A stretch of 64,000 bases of DNA from Neorhizobium huautlense (GTDB lineage: Bacteria; Pseudomonadota; Alphaproteobacteria; Rhizobiales; Rhizobiaceae). A model generated the notes under the pieces. That model was not told the origin of the DNA, searched no databases, and was given only the letters and a program-made list of their open reading frames with translations. The stretch lies in contig NZ_JAUSRF010000004.1 in the NCBI RefSeq assembly GCF_030811685.1, positions 186,001-250,000 of the forward strand, given 5' to 3'. A program made the translations under genes and the position numbers. This document shows, one piece after another, positions 44,622-55,004 of this stretch. Numbering within the stretch: the first letter of the stretch is position 1; each line of letters starts with the position of its first letter.

Positions 44622-44777
44622 CTACAGGCACCAGGCCATGCCGGTCTCCGCCATGGTGATGAAAATTTCCGAACCGTAGTGCAGCCAGCCCGCCACGCAC
44701 AGAATCAGCAGGCCCGATGCCAGCAGAAAGCCGGCGAGCATGAGTGGAAGGCGCAAGGATGAGGCGTTCTGATGCAT
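44622..44777 (-). CDS. Small membrane protein, hypothetical
   Basis: This 51-residue protein has one clear transmembrane helix (LMLAGFLLASGLLILCVAGW, about residues 12-31) and a short tail ending MAETGMAWCL. It is unrecognised. It lies upstream of the SCO1-type gene in the same direction, 122 bases apart. The start codon is inferred because it places the helix correctly; an open frame extends further but without likeness to a gene. Confidence 0.5.
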   Translation of the reverse strand: MHQNASSLRLPLMLAGFLLASGLLILCVAGWLHYGSEIFITMAETGMAWCL

Positions 44778-44901
44778 GGACGCCAGTATAACAGGCTTTT
44801 TAGTCTCTAAAACAGCAGAAAAAGGCAGCTCCGCCACAGAGATTAGGGGAAGTTTAACCCGCGTTTGAGAGCGTGTGCCCAACGAAATCAGGATGATCGC
44901 C

Positions 44902-45369
44902 ATGAGCAATGCCATCAAGCAGTCGGGAGCATATCTCGAAATCGTCTCCTTCCATCTGGGCGACCAGGAATTCTGCATCGACATCATGGCCATCCGCGAA
45001 ATTCGCGGCTGGGCCCCGGTGACGCCGATGCCGCATACCCCGCCTTATGTTCTGGGTCTCATCAACCTGCGCGGCGCGGTTATTCCGGTCATCGACATGG
45101 CCTGCCGTCTCGGCATGAAGATGACGGAGCCTTCCGAGCGCGCTGCCATCATCGTCACCGACATCGCCGGAAAGCTGGTCGGCCTGCTTGTCGAGCAGGT
45201 TTCCGACATGATGACAATCAAGAGCGAAGACCTGCAGCCGGCACCGGAAATCATTCCGGAAGGCCAGCGCGCCTTCTGCCGCGGCATCGTGGCGCTGGAA
45301 AAGACCATGGTCTGCTTCCTCAACCTCGATACCGTGATTGCCGACGAATTGACACGCGAAGCCGCCTGA
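44902..45369 (+). CDS. cheW: Chemotaxis protein CheW
   Basis: This 155-residue scaffold links chemoreceptors to the kinase CheA. It has the CheW signature EIVSFHLGDQEFCIDIMAIREI and GLINLRGAVIPVIDM. The later VIVTDIAGKLVGLLVEQVSDM is also typical. No other chemotaxis gene is nearby, so it is an orphan copy located away from a main che operon. AGGATGATC precedes the ATG at 44902; a longer open frame starts at 44875. Confidence 0.93.
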   Translation: MSNAIKQSGAYLEIVSFHLGDQEFCIDIMAIREIRGWAPVTPMPHTPPYVLGLINLRGAVIPVIDMACRLGMKMTEPSERAAIIVTDIAGKLVGLLVEQVSDMMTIKSEDLQPAPEIIPEGQRAFCRGIVALEKTMVCFLNLDTVIADELTREAA

Positions 45370-45395
45370 TCGATCTCGTCAGTATCGTTTTGACG

Positions 45396-45425
45396 CACCC
45401 GCTGTGGCGACACGGCGGGTGTTTT
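45396..45425 (+). terminator. Terminator after cheW
   Basis: The stem CACCCGC/GCGGGTG is followed by TTTT, 27 bases past the cheW stop. Confidence 0.7.
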
Positions 45426-45562
45426 GCATTTTGAACTCCATCAACGCCTCACAGAGCCGTGAGGCACGCATATGTGATGGAACATCAAGTCATTGCAAAA
45501 TAATGATTTTTCTTGAAACCTTCTAGAATCTCGACGGTTAACTCCACGTGAATTCAGCACGG

Positions 45563-45602
45563 CGCTACAAAACGGTCCGTTTTCAGGAACCGCCTTGTAG
45601 CG
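45563..45602 (+). promoter_or_regulatory. 5' leader hairpin upstream of the exported protein gene
   Basis: CGCTACAA (45563-45570) pairs perfectly with TTGTAGCG (45595-45602), enclosing a weaker CGGT/ACCG stem. The hairpin ends 18 bases before the AAGGAGAA ribosome site of the gene at 45633, so it lies in the untranslated leader. It may affect mRNA stability or translation. It has no T-tract and is not a terminator. Confidence 0.5.
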
Positions 45603-45632
45603 TGACCGACAGACACAAAAAGGAGAATTGTC

Positions 45633-45962
45633 ATGAAAAAGGTTATTGCACTCGCAGCACTGATTTCCGCTTCGGCTTTTGCAGGCGCCGTATCGGCCCA
45701 GACCTACAATTCCGACATGCCGGCCACGTCCCCGGTAGACGTAAGCGTTGTCAACGTCACCAACGACCCGAGCGCCGGCAGCGGCAGCCGCTTGCCGATC
45801 ACGCTCACCAATCCCGGTCCTGAGCTGATCGAGGATGCGCGGGCGCAGCTGGAATCCGACCCGGCCCTGGTCGATGCGCTCGCCATGAAGAATGTTCAGT
45901 TGGCCAATGTCGTGCATATCCAGACGGCCGCCAATGGCGGCAAGATCGTCTACGTGCGCTAA
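45633..45962 (+). CDS. Hypothetical small exported protein
   Basis: This 109-residue protein has a clear signal peptide (MKKVIALAALISASAFAGAVSA, cleavage after about residue 22). The mature part is small and acidic, ending IQTAANGGKIVYVR, with no cysteine. No family is recognised. An AAAAAGGAGAA ribosome site and an own terminator show it is a separately expressed, probably abundant, periplasmic or secreted protein. Confidence 0.75.
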   Translation: MKKVIALAALISASAFAGAVSAQTYNSDMPATSPVDVSVVNVTNDPSAGSGSRLPITLTNPGPELIEDARAQLESDPALVDALAMKNVQLANVVHIQTAANGGKIVYVR

Positions 45963-45979
45963 GCACGCCATATCCTCGA

Positions 45980-46009
45980 AAAAGCCGGGTCTCCATGCCC
46001 GGCTTTTTC
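45980..46009. terminator. Bidirectional terminator
   Basis: The stem AAAGCCGGG/CCCGGCTTT is followed by T on both strands. It lies between the convergent exported-protein and creA genes. Confidence 0.82.
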
Positions 46010-46024
46010 ATGCCCGATTTTCCG

Positions 46025-46519
46025 TCAGGGTTTTCCCTTGGTCCATGTCACCTGCTGACCGTATAGCGGCACGGCGGACACCGCCATCTTCGCCGACCCT
46101 TCCACCACCCGGCGGGAATGCGCCAGATAGATCAGCGTGTCATTGGCCTTGTCATAGATGCGCTTGACCAGCAGATCCTTGAAGATCAGCGAGCGACCCT
46201 GCCGAAAAACTTCCTCGCCACCCTTGTCGAGCTCAATATCGCCGATCTCGATCGGGCCCGTCTGGTTGCACGAAATCGCGCTGTTGGATGGGTCCTCGAA
46301 CCAGTTGCCGTTCTTCAAGCGGTCGATCATGCTGCGATCGAAATAGGTCACATGGCAGGTGACGCCCTTGACCGCCGGATCGGCTACCGCCTCGACAATG
46401 ATGTCGTTGCCGATCCAGTCCACCCCGACCTCGCCGACCACTTCAGCGACGGCAGGCACGGACAAGACGCCGGCAAGAACGGCGGAGGCACAGGCAAATG
46501 AAACAAGACGGCGGCGCAT
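46025..46519 (-). CDS. creA: CreA family protein
   Basis: This 164-residue protein has an N-terminal signal peptide (LVSFACASAVLAGVLSVPAVA). The CreA-domain segments VGVDWIGNDIIVEAVADPAVKGVTCHVTYFDR and FEDPSNSAISCNQTGPIEI follow. Family members are periplasmic proteins of unknown function; the name comes from the E. coli cre locus. The ATG at 46519 has GGAG about 11 bases upstream and was chosen over 46543. Confidence 0.9.
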   Translation of the reverse strand: MRRRLVSFACASAVLAGVLSVPAVAEVVGEVGVDWIGNDIIVEAVADPAVKGVTCHVTYFDRSMIDRLKNGNWFEDPSNSAISCNQTGPIEIGDIELDKGGEEVFRQGRSLIFKDLLVKRIYDKANDTLIYLAHSRRVVEGSAKMAVSAVPLYGQQVTWTKGKP

Positions 46520-46594
46520 GGCAAAAAATCTCCGGTCAATCATGTGTGACGAGAGATAAGGTGCGGCGCAGCACTTGCAAGATCGCGTGACGAC

Positions 46595-47185
46595 CTACTG
46601 CTTGCGCAAAGTGCAGGCATCATAACCGCCGACATAAAGCCGCCCGGTTCGCATGCCGATGGCGGGTGCGATATCGCGGATTTCGGCCACCCTGAGCGCC
46701 TTGGCAATCGCCAGCGAAGCTTCGGCGCAAATGGCGGCATCTTCCGCAGCATTGTGGTGCAGGAAGGACAGGCCAAGATGCTGGGCAAGAATGTTCAGCT
46801 TGTGCGAACCGAGATGCGGCCAGACCTTTTGCGCCATTTTCACGCTGCACAGATAGGAGAGTTGCGGATAGCTTTGCCGATATTGATCGAGACAGGCGCG
46901 CCAGACTGAAAAATCGAATGATGCGTTGTGGGCGATCATGGTGGCGCCGGCAAAATCGTCGGCGAACTCGTCCATCACCTCGGGAAACTCGCCGGCATCC
47001 TCCACCTGTTCCGGGCGAATGCCGTGAATGGCGATGTTGAACGAGGAAAACCGCATGTCCTTCGGACGGATCAACCGCTCCTCCACGCGCACGACCTTGC
47101 CGTTCTCGATCCACGCCAAACCGACCGAACAGGCGCTGCCGCGTTGTTCGTTGGCGGTTTCGAAATCGATGGCGATGGTTTTCAA
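46595..47185 (-). CDS. 3'-5' exonuclease (DEDDh family)
   Basis: This 196-residue DnaQ-like nuclease has motif I IAIDFETA (Asp7, Glu9), motif II AHNASFDFSVW and motif III HHNAAEDAAIC (His and Asp), the two-metal DEDDh set. It is shorter than DnaQ and lacks other domains, resembling stand-alone DnaQ-like nucleases such as ExoX or YprB-type proteins. It starts with TTG at 47185, with GGAA upstream. Confidence 0.88.
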   Translation of the reverse strand: MKTIAIDFETANEQRGSACSVGLAWIENGKVVRVEERLIRPKDMRFSSFNIAIHGIRPEQVEDAGEFPEVMDEFADDFAGATMIAHNASFDFSVWRACLDQYRQSYPQLSYLCSVKMAQKVWPHLGSHKLNILAQHLGLSFLHHNAAEDAAICAEASLAIAKALRVAEIRDIAPAIGMRTGRLYVGGYDACTLRKQ

Positions 47186-47298
47186 AGCGGTATTCCGGAC
47201 AGTGACGTGTCACCGCTTTTAGGATGGATGAGGTGATTCGGGGAAGGTGCATGCGCGAATGCAGGCAAACTTGCCTGATCAGCCATTTCGCACTAAAA

Positions 47299-47314
47299 TG
47301 GTCACATGTGACCA
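47299..47314. promoter_or_regulatory. Palindromic operator of the toxin-antitoxin operon
   Basis: A perfect 16-bp palindrome, TGGTCACATGTGACCA, lies 15 bases before the antitoxin start codon. Antitoxins of the Phd class bind such sites to repress their own operon. Confidence 0.75.
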
Positions 47315-47329
47315 CTTCAGGAGAGTGCC

Positions 47330-47587
47330 TTGGCGACGATTACCCTGAAAGATGCAAAAGCCGGCTTTTCGGCCTTGGTTGACAAGGCGAGCGCTGGCGA
47401 GTTCGTCACCATTACCCGCCACGGCAAACCGGCAGCCGTTCTGGTGAGCGTCGATGCCGCGGAAGCAGCCAAAAGAGCCTACCGCAAGGGAGACGGGAGT
47501 TTCGCCGATCACATCCTTGCCTTTCCCGATATCGACGAGGATGTTTTCAAACGCAATTGCTCACCGGCACGGGATGTCGAGCTTTGA
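47330..47587 (+). CDS. Antitoxin, Phd/YefM family
   Basis: This 85-residue protein has the Phd/YefM opening MATITLKDAKAGFSALVDKA, followed by GEFVTITRHGKPAAVLVSV. The N-terminal part dimerises and binds DNA. The C-terminal part (FADHILAFPDIDEDVFKR) would wrap the toxin. The start is TTG at 47330 with a strong AGGAGAG site. Its stop overlaps the toxin start by four bases (TTGA). Confidence 0.92.
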   Translation: MATITLKDAKAGFSALVDKASAGEFVTITRHGKPAAVLVSVDAAEAAKRAYRKGDGSFADHILAFPDIDEDVFKRNCSPARDVEL

Positions 47588-48030
47588 GCGGCTTCCTGCT
47601 CGATACCAACGTCATTTCGGCCTCCTCGCCAATCCACCACGAAACGAATGAAGCGTTTGGGCGATGGCTGCGTGAACAGGTGAAGCTCGATACGCTTTTC
47701 CTGTCCGTCGTCACCATTCACGAGATCTCAAGAGGCATCGCGCTGCTCAGGCACAGGGGCGCAACGGCGAAGGCCGAGCGGCTTGTCACTTGGCTTGACA
47801 TCGTGAAATCAGATTTCAGCGACAGACTTGTCTGTTTCGATGAAACGACAGCGAGCTTGGCTGGAGAACTGGAAGCCGTGGCGATTTCGGCTGGGTTCGA
47901 GCCAGGCATGGCAGATGCGATGATTGCCGCGACAGCCAAATTGCATGACTTGAAACTGGTCACGAAAAACCTCAGACATTTCCACATGTTCGGAATTGAC
48001 GTGGTCTCGCCGACCGACGTCGCCGCCTGA
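47584..48030 (+). CDS. Toxin, PIN-domain RNase (VapC type)
   Basis: This 148-residue PIN-domain endoribonuclease has acidic active-site residues Asp7 (GFLLDTNVIS), Glu in TIHEISRG and Asp in GMADAMIAATAK. VapC toxins cut initiator tRNA or rRNA. The TTG at 47584 overlaps the antitoxin stop, the usual coupling that keeps antitoxin in excess. All PIN acidic residues appear intact, so it is probably functional. Confidence 0.92.
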   Translation: MSGFLLDTNVISASSPIHHETNEAFGRWLREQVKLDTLFLSVVTIHEISRGIALLRHRGATAKAERLVTWLDIVKSDFSDRLVCFDETTASLAGELEAVAISAGFEPGMADAMIAATAKLHDLKLVTKNLRHFHMFGIDVVSPTDVAA

Positions 48031-48080
48031 GGCCAGCTTTCCTGTTGACCTTGCCGGATGTCTCTGGCGTTATAACTCCC

Positions 48081-48158
48081 ATGACCAATCGCGCCACCCT
48101 TACCCATACCCATGTGACCATTCGCCCTGCAGGGCGCGTGGCGGGTCTGGCGCGTTAA
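48081..48158 (+). CDS. Putative upstream leader ORF (25 aa) of the acetyltransferase gene
   Basis: The ORF reads MTNRATLTHTHVTIRPAGRV followed by AGLAR and a TAA. Five of the first 13 residues are Thr, all ACC codons, and four are Arg in total. It lacks a Shine-Dalgarno site, but TATAAC lies at 48071-48076 with TTGACC at 48045-48050, so it might be read from a leaderless transcript start near the ATG (spacing is long, 20 bases). Its end overlaps hairpin segments that can pair with the next gene's leader. Coding status is an inference from codon content and position. Confidence 0.45.
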   Translation: MTNRATLTHTHVTIRPAGRVAGLAR

Positions 48159-48239
48159 GTTGCCATCCGTCACCACCCTGCCGCATCATGGCAGGGATGG
48201 GAGATCCGCTCTGCCTCGGCAAAACCCAGGAGAGCAGAG
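48124..48239 (+). promoter_or_regulatory. Mutually exclusive leader hairpins before the acetyltransferase gene
   Basis: Segment 1 CCCTGC and segment 2 GCAGGG form the palindrome GCCCTGCAGGGC (48124-48135). Segment 3 CCCTGCC (48176-48182) and segment 4 GGCAGGG (48190-48196) form a 7-bp hairpin. Segment 2 can pair with segment 3 instead. A third hairpin, CTCTGC (48209-48214) with GCAGAG (48234-48239), encloses the AGGAG ribosome site directly before the ATG at 48240. There is no T-run, so any control would be translational. Confidence 0.5.
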
Positions 48240-48782
48240 ATGAATTTGCAGGAAGAACAGAAAGAAAAGTCACCTCGCCCCGAGAGGCTGGATGGCGTCG
48301 TGATCCGCGCGGCCAGCCCACAGGATGCGGAGGCGATCACCGCTCTGCATAACCTTCCCGGCTACCGTTACGGGACGCTGCGCACCCCGTTTCATTCCTC
48401 GGCGGACATCCGCACCTATCTGGAGAGTTCGCCGGGTGATGGCAGGCGCCTTGTCGCCGATCTGGGCGGTCAGGTGATCGGCGATATCGGGCTCACACTC
48501 GCCGGCAATCCGCGACGTCGCCATACCGCAACGATCGGCATGGGCGTGCATGACGCCTTTGCCGGGCGCGGTGTCGGCTCGGCACTGATGACGGCAGCCC
48601 TCGACATCGCCGACAACTGGCTCAATCTTCGCCGCGTTGAACTGACAGTCTTCACCGACAACGACGCTGCCATAAGCCTCTACGAAAAGCAGGGCTTCGT
48701 CACGGAAGGTTGCCTCAAGGAATTCGCATTCCGAGATGGCCGTTATGTCGATGCCTATACGATGGCGCGGCTGAAGATCTGA
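48240..48782 (+). CDS. GNAT N-acetyltransferase (YhhY-like)
   Basis: This 180-residue acetyltransferase resembles E. coli YhhY/AaaT, an L-amino-acid N-acyltransferase. Shared marks are the opening VIRAASPQDAEAI, the middle RRRHTATIGMGVHDAFAGRGVGSALM (acetyl-CoA loop) and the end LRRVELTVFTDNDAAISLYEKQGFVTEG. It uses acetyl-CoA; the natural acceptor here is unknown. The start has an AGGAGA site enclosed in a hairpin, and the leader holds a short ORF. Confidence 0.87.
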   Translation: MNLQEEQKEKSPRPERLDGVVIRAASPQDAEAITALHNLPGYRYGTLRTPFHSSADIRTYLESSPGDGRRLVADLGGQVIGDIGLTLAGNPRRRHTATIGMGVHDAFAGRGVGSALMTAALDIADNWLNLRRVELTVFTDNDAAISLYEKQGFVTEGCLKEFAFRDGRYVDAYTMARLKI

Positions 48783-48785
48783 TCG

Positions 48786-51113
<2,328 letters not shown>

Positions 51114-51155
51114 TCAAATACTCATGTTCGCACACAGCATTTTCGGGGAAGACAC

Positions 51156-51725
51156 ATGGCCAATCGCTGGCGGGATACGGGATTACGATATGGCCTCGTG
51201 ACGCGGCTGCTTCACTGGTCGATGGCCTTTCTCATCTGTTGGCAGTTTTCCGGCCTCGTGCTGGGGCGGTTGTTCGGCCGCTCGGGCGTGACGGACTTTT
51301 TGAACAGCACGCACGGCTCGCTCGGTGCCACAATCATGATCATGGCGGCGCTCAGAGCACTATGGGGTTTTTATAACCTGAAGGATCGGCCGGCGCATGA
51401 ACGCGGCCCGCTGGGCCTCGCTGCCCGCGCCGGCCATGTCGTGCTGTATCTGCTGATGCTGGCAGTGCCCGCACTGGCATTGCTGCGCGCCTTCGGTTCG
51501 GAATGGGGGCTTACGCTTTACGGCCTGCAGATCGTCGCACGCGGCGGCGAAAATATCGCCTGGATGATTGCGCCTGCCCGGCTGCTGCATGGCACGCTCG
51601 CATGGGTCATGCTGGCCATGATCGGCGGCCATATCGCCATGGTGCTGATCCACCGTTTCATCTGGAAGGACGAAGTGCTGTCGCGCATGGCCGGGCCGGC
51701 ACGCCAGATGGCACCGGCGGAATAG
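51156..51725 (+). CDS. Cytochrome b561 family protein
   Basis: This 189-residue inner-membrane di-haem protein has four transmembrane helices. Conserved histidines are in RLLHWSMAF, STHGSLGA, RAGHVVLYLL and GGHIAMVLIHRF. Bacterial b561 proteins carry electrons from ubiquinol to other acceptors such as superoxide. The gene stands alone, divergent from ligA and convergent with the DUF4279 gene. A GGGGAAG site precedes the ATG. Confidence 0.9.
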   Translation: MANRWRDTGLRYGLVTRLLHWSMAFLICWQFSGLVLGRLFGRSGVTDFLNSTHGSLGATIMIMAALRALWGFYNLKDRPAHERGPLGLAARAGHVVLYLLMLAVPALALLRAFGSEWGLTLYGLQIVARGGENIAWMIAPARLLHGTLAWVMLAMIGGHIAMVLIHRFIWKDEVLSRMAGPARQMAPAE

Positions 51726-51726
51726 A

Positions 51727-52173
51727 TCAGGAAGTGACGGCGGCTTCTTCGTAATAGGCGTCGTCGTCTTCGGCGCTGAAGAGATCGAACTCGAGGACGA
51801 GGCCACGCGCTGCGATAGCGCCCAGAAGAGTGGGATCGAGGCTAAACCCCTCATTGGCTTCGACCATGAAAAACCCCGCGAACACGTCCCCTTCAAAGCG
51901 GGCGGACAGGTCTTTCCAGACCGTGAGGTCGTTGGTCAGCGCAGCAAAAAGCGAAGCAATCTGCTCCGCGAGTTCGCCCGAAAACTCTTCATCCGCTTCC
52001 AGCTGCCATGTGCCCGTTTCAGCGACGGCCTTGTTGCCCGCTTCGGATAGCGTCACATCGCCCTTGCGATAGGCGCTCGTAGGCGCCGCACCCAGCGCTT
52101 TCGAAATCTGGTCCGGATCGAGATCGTCGCCAAAGAAACGCAGGCAAGCGATAGTTTGAAGAACTGTGGCCAT
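51727..52173 (-). CDS. DUF4279 family protein
   Basis: This 148-residue soluble, acidic protein begins MATVLQTIACLRFFGDDLDPDQISKALG and has TSAYRKGDV. These fit DUF4279, a small fold of unknown function seen in many bacteria. It lies one base from the convergent cytochrome gene and 42 bases beyond recN, in the opposite direction to the former and the same direction as the latter. Confidence 0.78.
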   Translation of the reverse strand: MATVLQTIACLRFFGDDLDPDQISKALGAAPTSAYRKGDVTLSEAGNKAVAETGTWQLEADEEFSGELAEQIASLFAALTNDLTVWKDLSARFEGDVFAGFFMVEANEGFSLDPTLLGAIAARGLVLEFDLFSAEDDDAYYEEAAVTS

Positions 52174-52215
52174 GACACCCTCAATCTTGCTGGCGTGACG
52201 CGATCATCGATGATC

Positions 52216-53889
52216 TCAACCCTCAGCGGCCAGCAGCGCCGCAGCCGCCGCCCTCGCCTCCGCGGTCACGGATGCACCCGAAAGCATGCGGGCAATCTCT
52301 TCGGCGCGATGTTCCGGCGTCATTCTGGCAACACGGGTGGCAATCTTTTCCGATCCGTCGCCAGCCGGCCCCTTGGAGATCAGCATATGCGTGGCAGCGC
52401 GTGCGGCGACCTGCGGCGCATGCGTGACCGACAGAACCTGCACATTGGCCGACAGACGCTTCAGACGCTGTCCGATCGCATCCGCGACCGCTCCACCGAC
52501 GCCGCTGTCGATTTCATCGAAGACCAGCGTCGGGGCCGACCCGCGATCGGCAAGCGCCACTTTCAGCGCCAGCAGGAAACGCGAAAGCTCGCCACCCGAG
52601 GCAACCTTCATGATCGGTCCCGGACGTGTGCCCGGATTGGTCTGGACGTGGAATTCGACCTGATCAATGCCGTCTGCGCTCGCCGATTCGGCATTGGCAG
52701 TGACTTCAACCATGAAGCGTGCGCGTTCCAGCTTCAGTGCCGGCAGTTCGGCCATCACGGCTTCGGACAGCGCCGATGCACCCTTCTGTCGCTTTTGCGA
52801 GAGTGCCGCAGCGGCGTGATCAAATTCGACCTTCGCAGCCTCGGAGATCTTTTCCAACTGAGCGAGCTTTTCCTCGCCGGCATCGAGGTCGGCGAGATCG
52901 GCAACCATCTTTTCGGCGAGCGCCGGCAGTTCTGTCACCGGCACGGAATATTTGCGGCCCGCAGCCCGCAGTGCAAACAGACGCTCTTCGACACGCTCCA
53001 GTTCACGCGGATCGAACTCGGTGCGGCGCAGCGCCGCCTCGACTTCCATCTGGGCATTGGAAAGGTGGTTGAGCGCCTGATCCAGCAGCTCGACGGTTTC
53101 TTCGAGAAGTCCCGGCGCTTCATGGCTCTTGCGTTCCAGACGCCGAACCATGGAAGCGATCAGCGGAACGGGCGATGCATGGCCGTTCAGGAACTCGGAC
53201 GCCTCCGAAATGTCGCCGGCGATGCGTTCGGATTTCTGCATACGGGCGCGGTGATCGGCGAGTTCGTCTTCCTCACCATCGCGCGGCGACAGGATTTGTA
53301 ACTCCTCGACCGATGAACGCAGATAATCAGCCTCACGCGCAGCAGCCTCGACGCGGGCGCGGTGGCTCTTCAGGCCGCGCTCGGCGTCTTTCCATGTGCG
53401 GTAGAGACCGGAGACCTGCATGGCCTCGTCGCCAAGGCCCGCAAAGGCATCCAGTAGCGTGCGGTGAGCATTGGTATCGACAAGCGCACGGTCATCGTGC
53501 TGCCCGTGGATTTCCACCAGCAGCTGGCCAAGCTGGCGCATCAACTGCACGCTCACAGGCTGATCGTTGACGGAAGCCTTGGTGCGGCCGTCAGCGGACT
53601 GCACGCGGCGAAAGATCAGGTCGCCATCGTCATCGAGGCCGTTTTCGCGCAGGAGAAGACGGGCAGGATGATCCATGCCGACATCGAAGACGGCCGTGAC
53701 CTGCCCCTTGTCACTGCCATGGCGCACGAGGCCACCGTCGCCACGGCCACCGAGCGCCAGCGAAAGACTGTCGAGAAGAATCGATTTGCCGGCACCCGTC
53801 TCACCGGTCAGCACAGAAAGGCCGGCCTCGAAATCGAGGTCCAGCCGTTCGATCAAGACGATATCGCGGATCGACAACTGGATCAGCAT
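52216..53889 (-). CDS. recN: DNA repair protein RecN
   Basis: This 557-residue SMC-like ATPase has a P-loop GETGAGKSILL at about 29-37, a central coiled coil (about 160-360) and a C-terminal Walker B/signature region (ASGGELSRFLLALK and LVFDEIDSGVGG). RecN gathers broken DNA ends during double-strand break repair. It lies 33 bases downstream of bamD in the same direction, as in many alphaproteobacteria. A LexA box was not found by eye. Confidence 0.95.
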   Translation of the reverse strand: MLIQLSIRDIVLIERLDLDFEAGLSVLTGETGAGKSILLDSLSLALGGRGDGGLVRHGSDKGQVTAVFDVGMDHPARLLLRENGLDDDGDLIFRRVQSADGRTKASVNDQPVSVQLMRQLGQLLVEIHGQHDDRALVDTNAHRTLLDAFAGLGDEAMQVSGLYRTWKDAERGLKSHRARVEAAAREADYLRSSVEELQILSPRDGEEDELADHRARMQKSERIAGDISEASEFLNGHASPVPLIASMVRRLERKSHEAPGLLEETVELLDQALNHLSNAQMEVEAALRRTEFDPRELERVEERLFALRAAGRKYSVPVTELPALAEKMVADLADLDAGEEKLAQLEKISEAAKVEFDHAAAALSQKRQKGASALSEAVMAELPALKLERARFMVEVTANAESASADGIDQVEFHVQTNPGTRPGPIMKVASGGELSRFLLALKVALADRGSAPTLVFDEIDSGVGGAVADAIGQRLKRLSANVQVLSVTHAPQVAARAATHMLISKGPAGDGSEKIATRVARMTPEHRAEEIARMLSGASVTAEARAAAAALLAAEG

Positions 53890-53922
53890 GTTACCTCGAT
53901 CCGGCCCTGCCCTGCCTTGAAA

Positions 53923-54792
53923 TCACTCGCCGGCGACAAGCTTGATGGCTGCGCGGGAAATCCACGAACCACGGTTTTCGCGCGGCTCAAGTCCGCCGCC
54001 CTTCAGGAGCTTGTAGCTGTCGGCATACCACTGGCTGTCCGGATAGTTGCGACCGAGAACGGCGGCAGCGGTCTGTGCTTCCTCGGCAATGCCCATGGCG
54101 TAATAGGATTCGACCAAACGCGCGAGCGCTTCTTCGATCTGGTTGGTATTGCCGTATTGCTCGACCACCAGACGGAAACGCTGGATAGCGGCAAGGTATT
54201 CCTTGCGCTCGAGATAATAACGGCCGATCTGCATTTCCTTGCCGGCGAGCTGGTCGCGGGCAAAACGGATCTTGGCCTGCGCGTCGTCGACATATTCCGA
54301 ATCGGGATAGTCCTTGACGACCTTGTTCATCGCCTCGATCGTACGCGATGCCGCGCGCTGATCCTGCGTGACGTCGCTGATCTGCTTGGAATAGGACAGG
54401 CCGACCAGATACTGGACATAGGCGCTGTCGGCAGAACGCGGATATTGCTTGAGGTAACGGTTACCGGCGGCGATCGCCTCGTCGTTACGGTTCTGGCGGG
54501 TATTGGCAAATGTCAGCATGACAAGCGCCTTGCGGCCCCATTCGGTGAACGGGTTCTGCTTGTCGATCGCATCGAACTTGCGGATCGCCTCGCCTGTATT
54601 GCCGGCCTTCATATTGGCCAGGCCCTGATTGTAAAGCTGCTCCGGCGGATCGGTGGCAAGTCCGAGCTTGGTAATGTCGATATCCGGGTCAGTGCCGCAC
54701 GCGGTCGTCGTCATGCCGACGCCGGCCAGCACGAGGGAGACGACCGCCACGCGCGCCGTTTTCCCGATTACAGAAGACCTGACATTAGCCAT
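53923..54792 (-). CDS. bamD: Outer-membrane assembly lipoprotein BamD
   Basis: This 289-residue lipoprotein has a signal peptide with lipobox MTTTAC and acylated Cys32. TPR repeats follow ([21 protein letters not shown] and later repeats of similar spacing, about residues 50-260). BamD is a core subunit of the BAM complex that inserts outer-membrane beta-barrels. The ATG at 54792 places the signal peptide correctly; an upstream GTG at 54813 lacks a ribosome site. Confidence 0.93.
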   Translation of the reverse strand: MANVRSSVIGKTARVAVVSLVLAGVGMTTTACGTDPDIDITKLGLATDPPEQLYNQGLANMKAGNTGEAIRKFDAIDKQNPFTEWGRKALVMLTFANTRQNRNDEAIAAGNRYLKQYPRSADSAYVQYLVGLSYSKQISDVTQDQRAASRTIEAMNKVVKDYPDSEYVDDAQAKIRFARDQLAGKEMQIGRYYLERKEYLAAIQRFRLVVEQYGNTNQIEEALARLVESYYAMGIAEEAQTAAAVLGRNYPDSQWYADSYKLLKGGGLEPRENRGSWISRAAIKLVAGE

Positions 54793-54939
54793 GCAATAGT
54801 TCCCGATTGCCACGCGATAAAAAGAGCCACCGCCCTGACAGGCGTTCTAGCCATAAAAGCAGCATGAGGGCAACGCAATGATGGCCCATTCGTGCAATTT
54901 TGTGGCGGCGGACTTACTTAAATTACGGTAAAAACAACA

Positions 54940-54971
54940 AAAAAGAAAAGGCCGTGTCCACAGACACGGCC
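54940..54971 (-). terminator. Terminator of lpxC
   Basis: The minus strand shows the 9-bp stem GGCCGTGTC/GACACGGCC with a four-base loop, followed by TTTTCTTTTTTG. It lies 34 bases past the lpxC stop and separates lpxC from bamD. Confidence 0.88.
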
Positions 54972-55004
54972 AAAACGACTGGAGTCCCAAATCTATCCCG
55001 GGGT

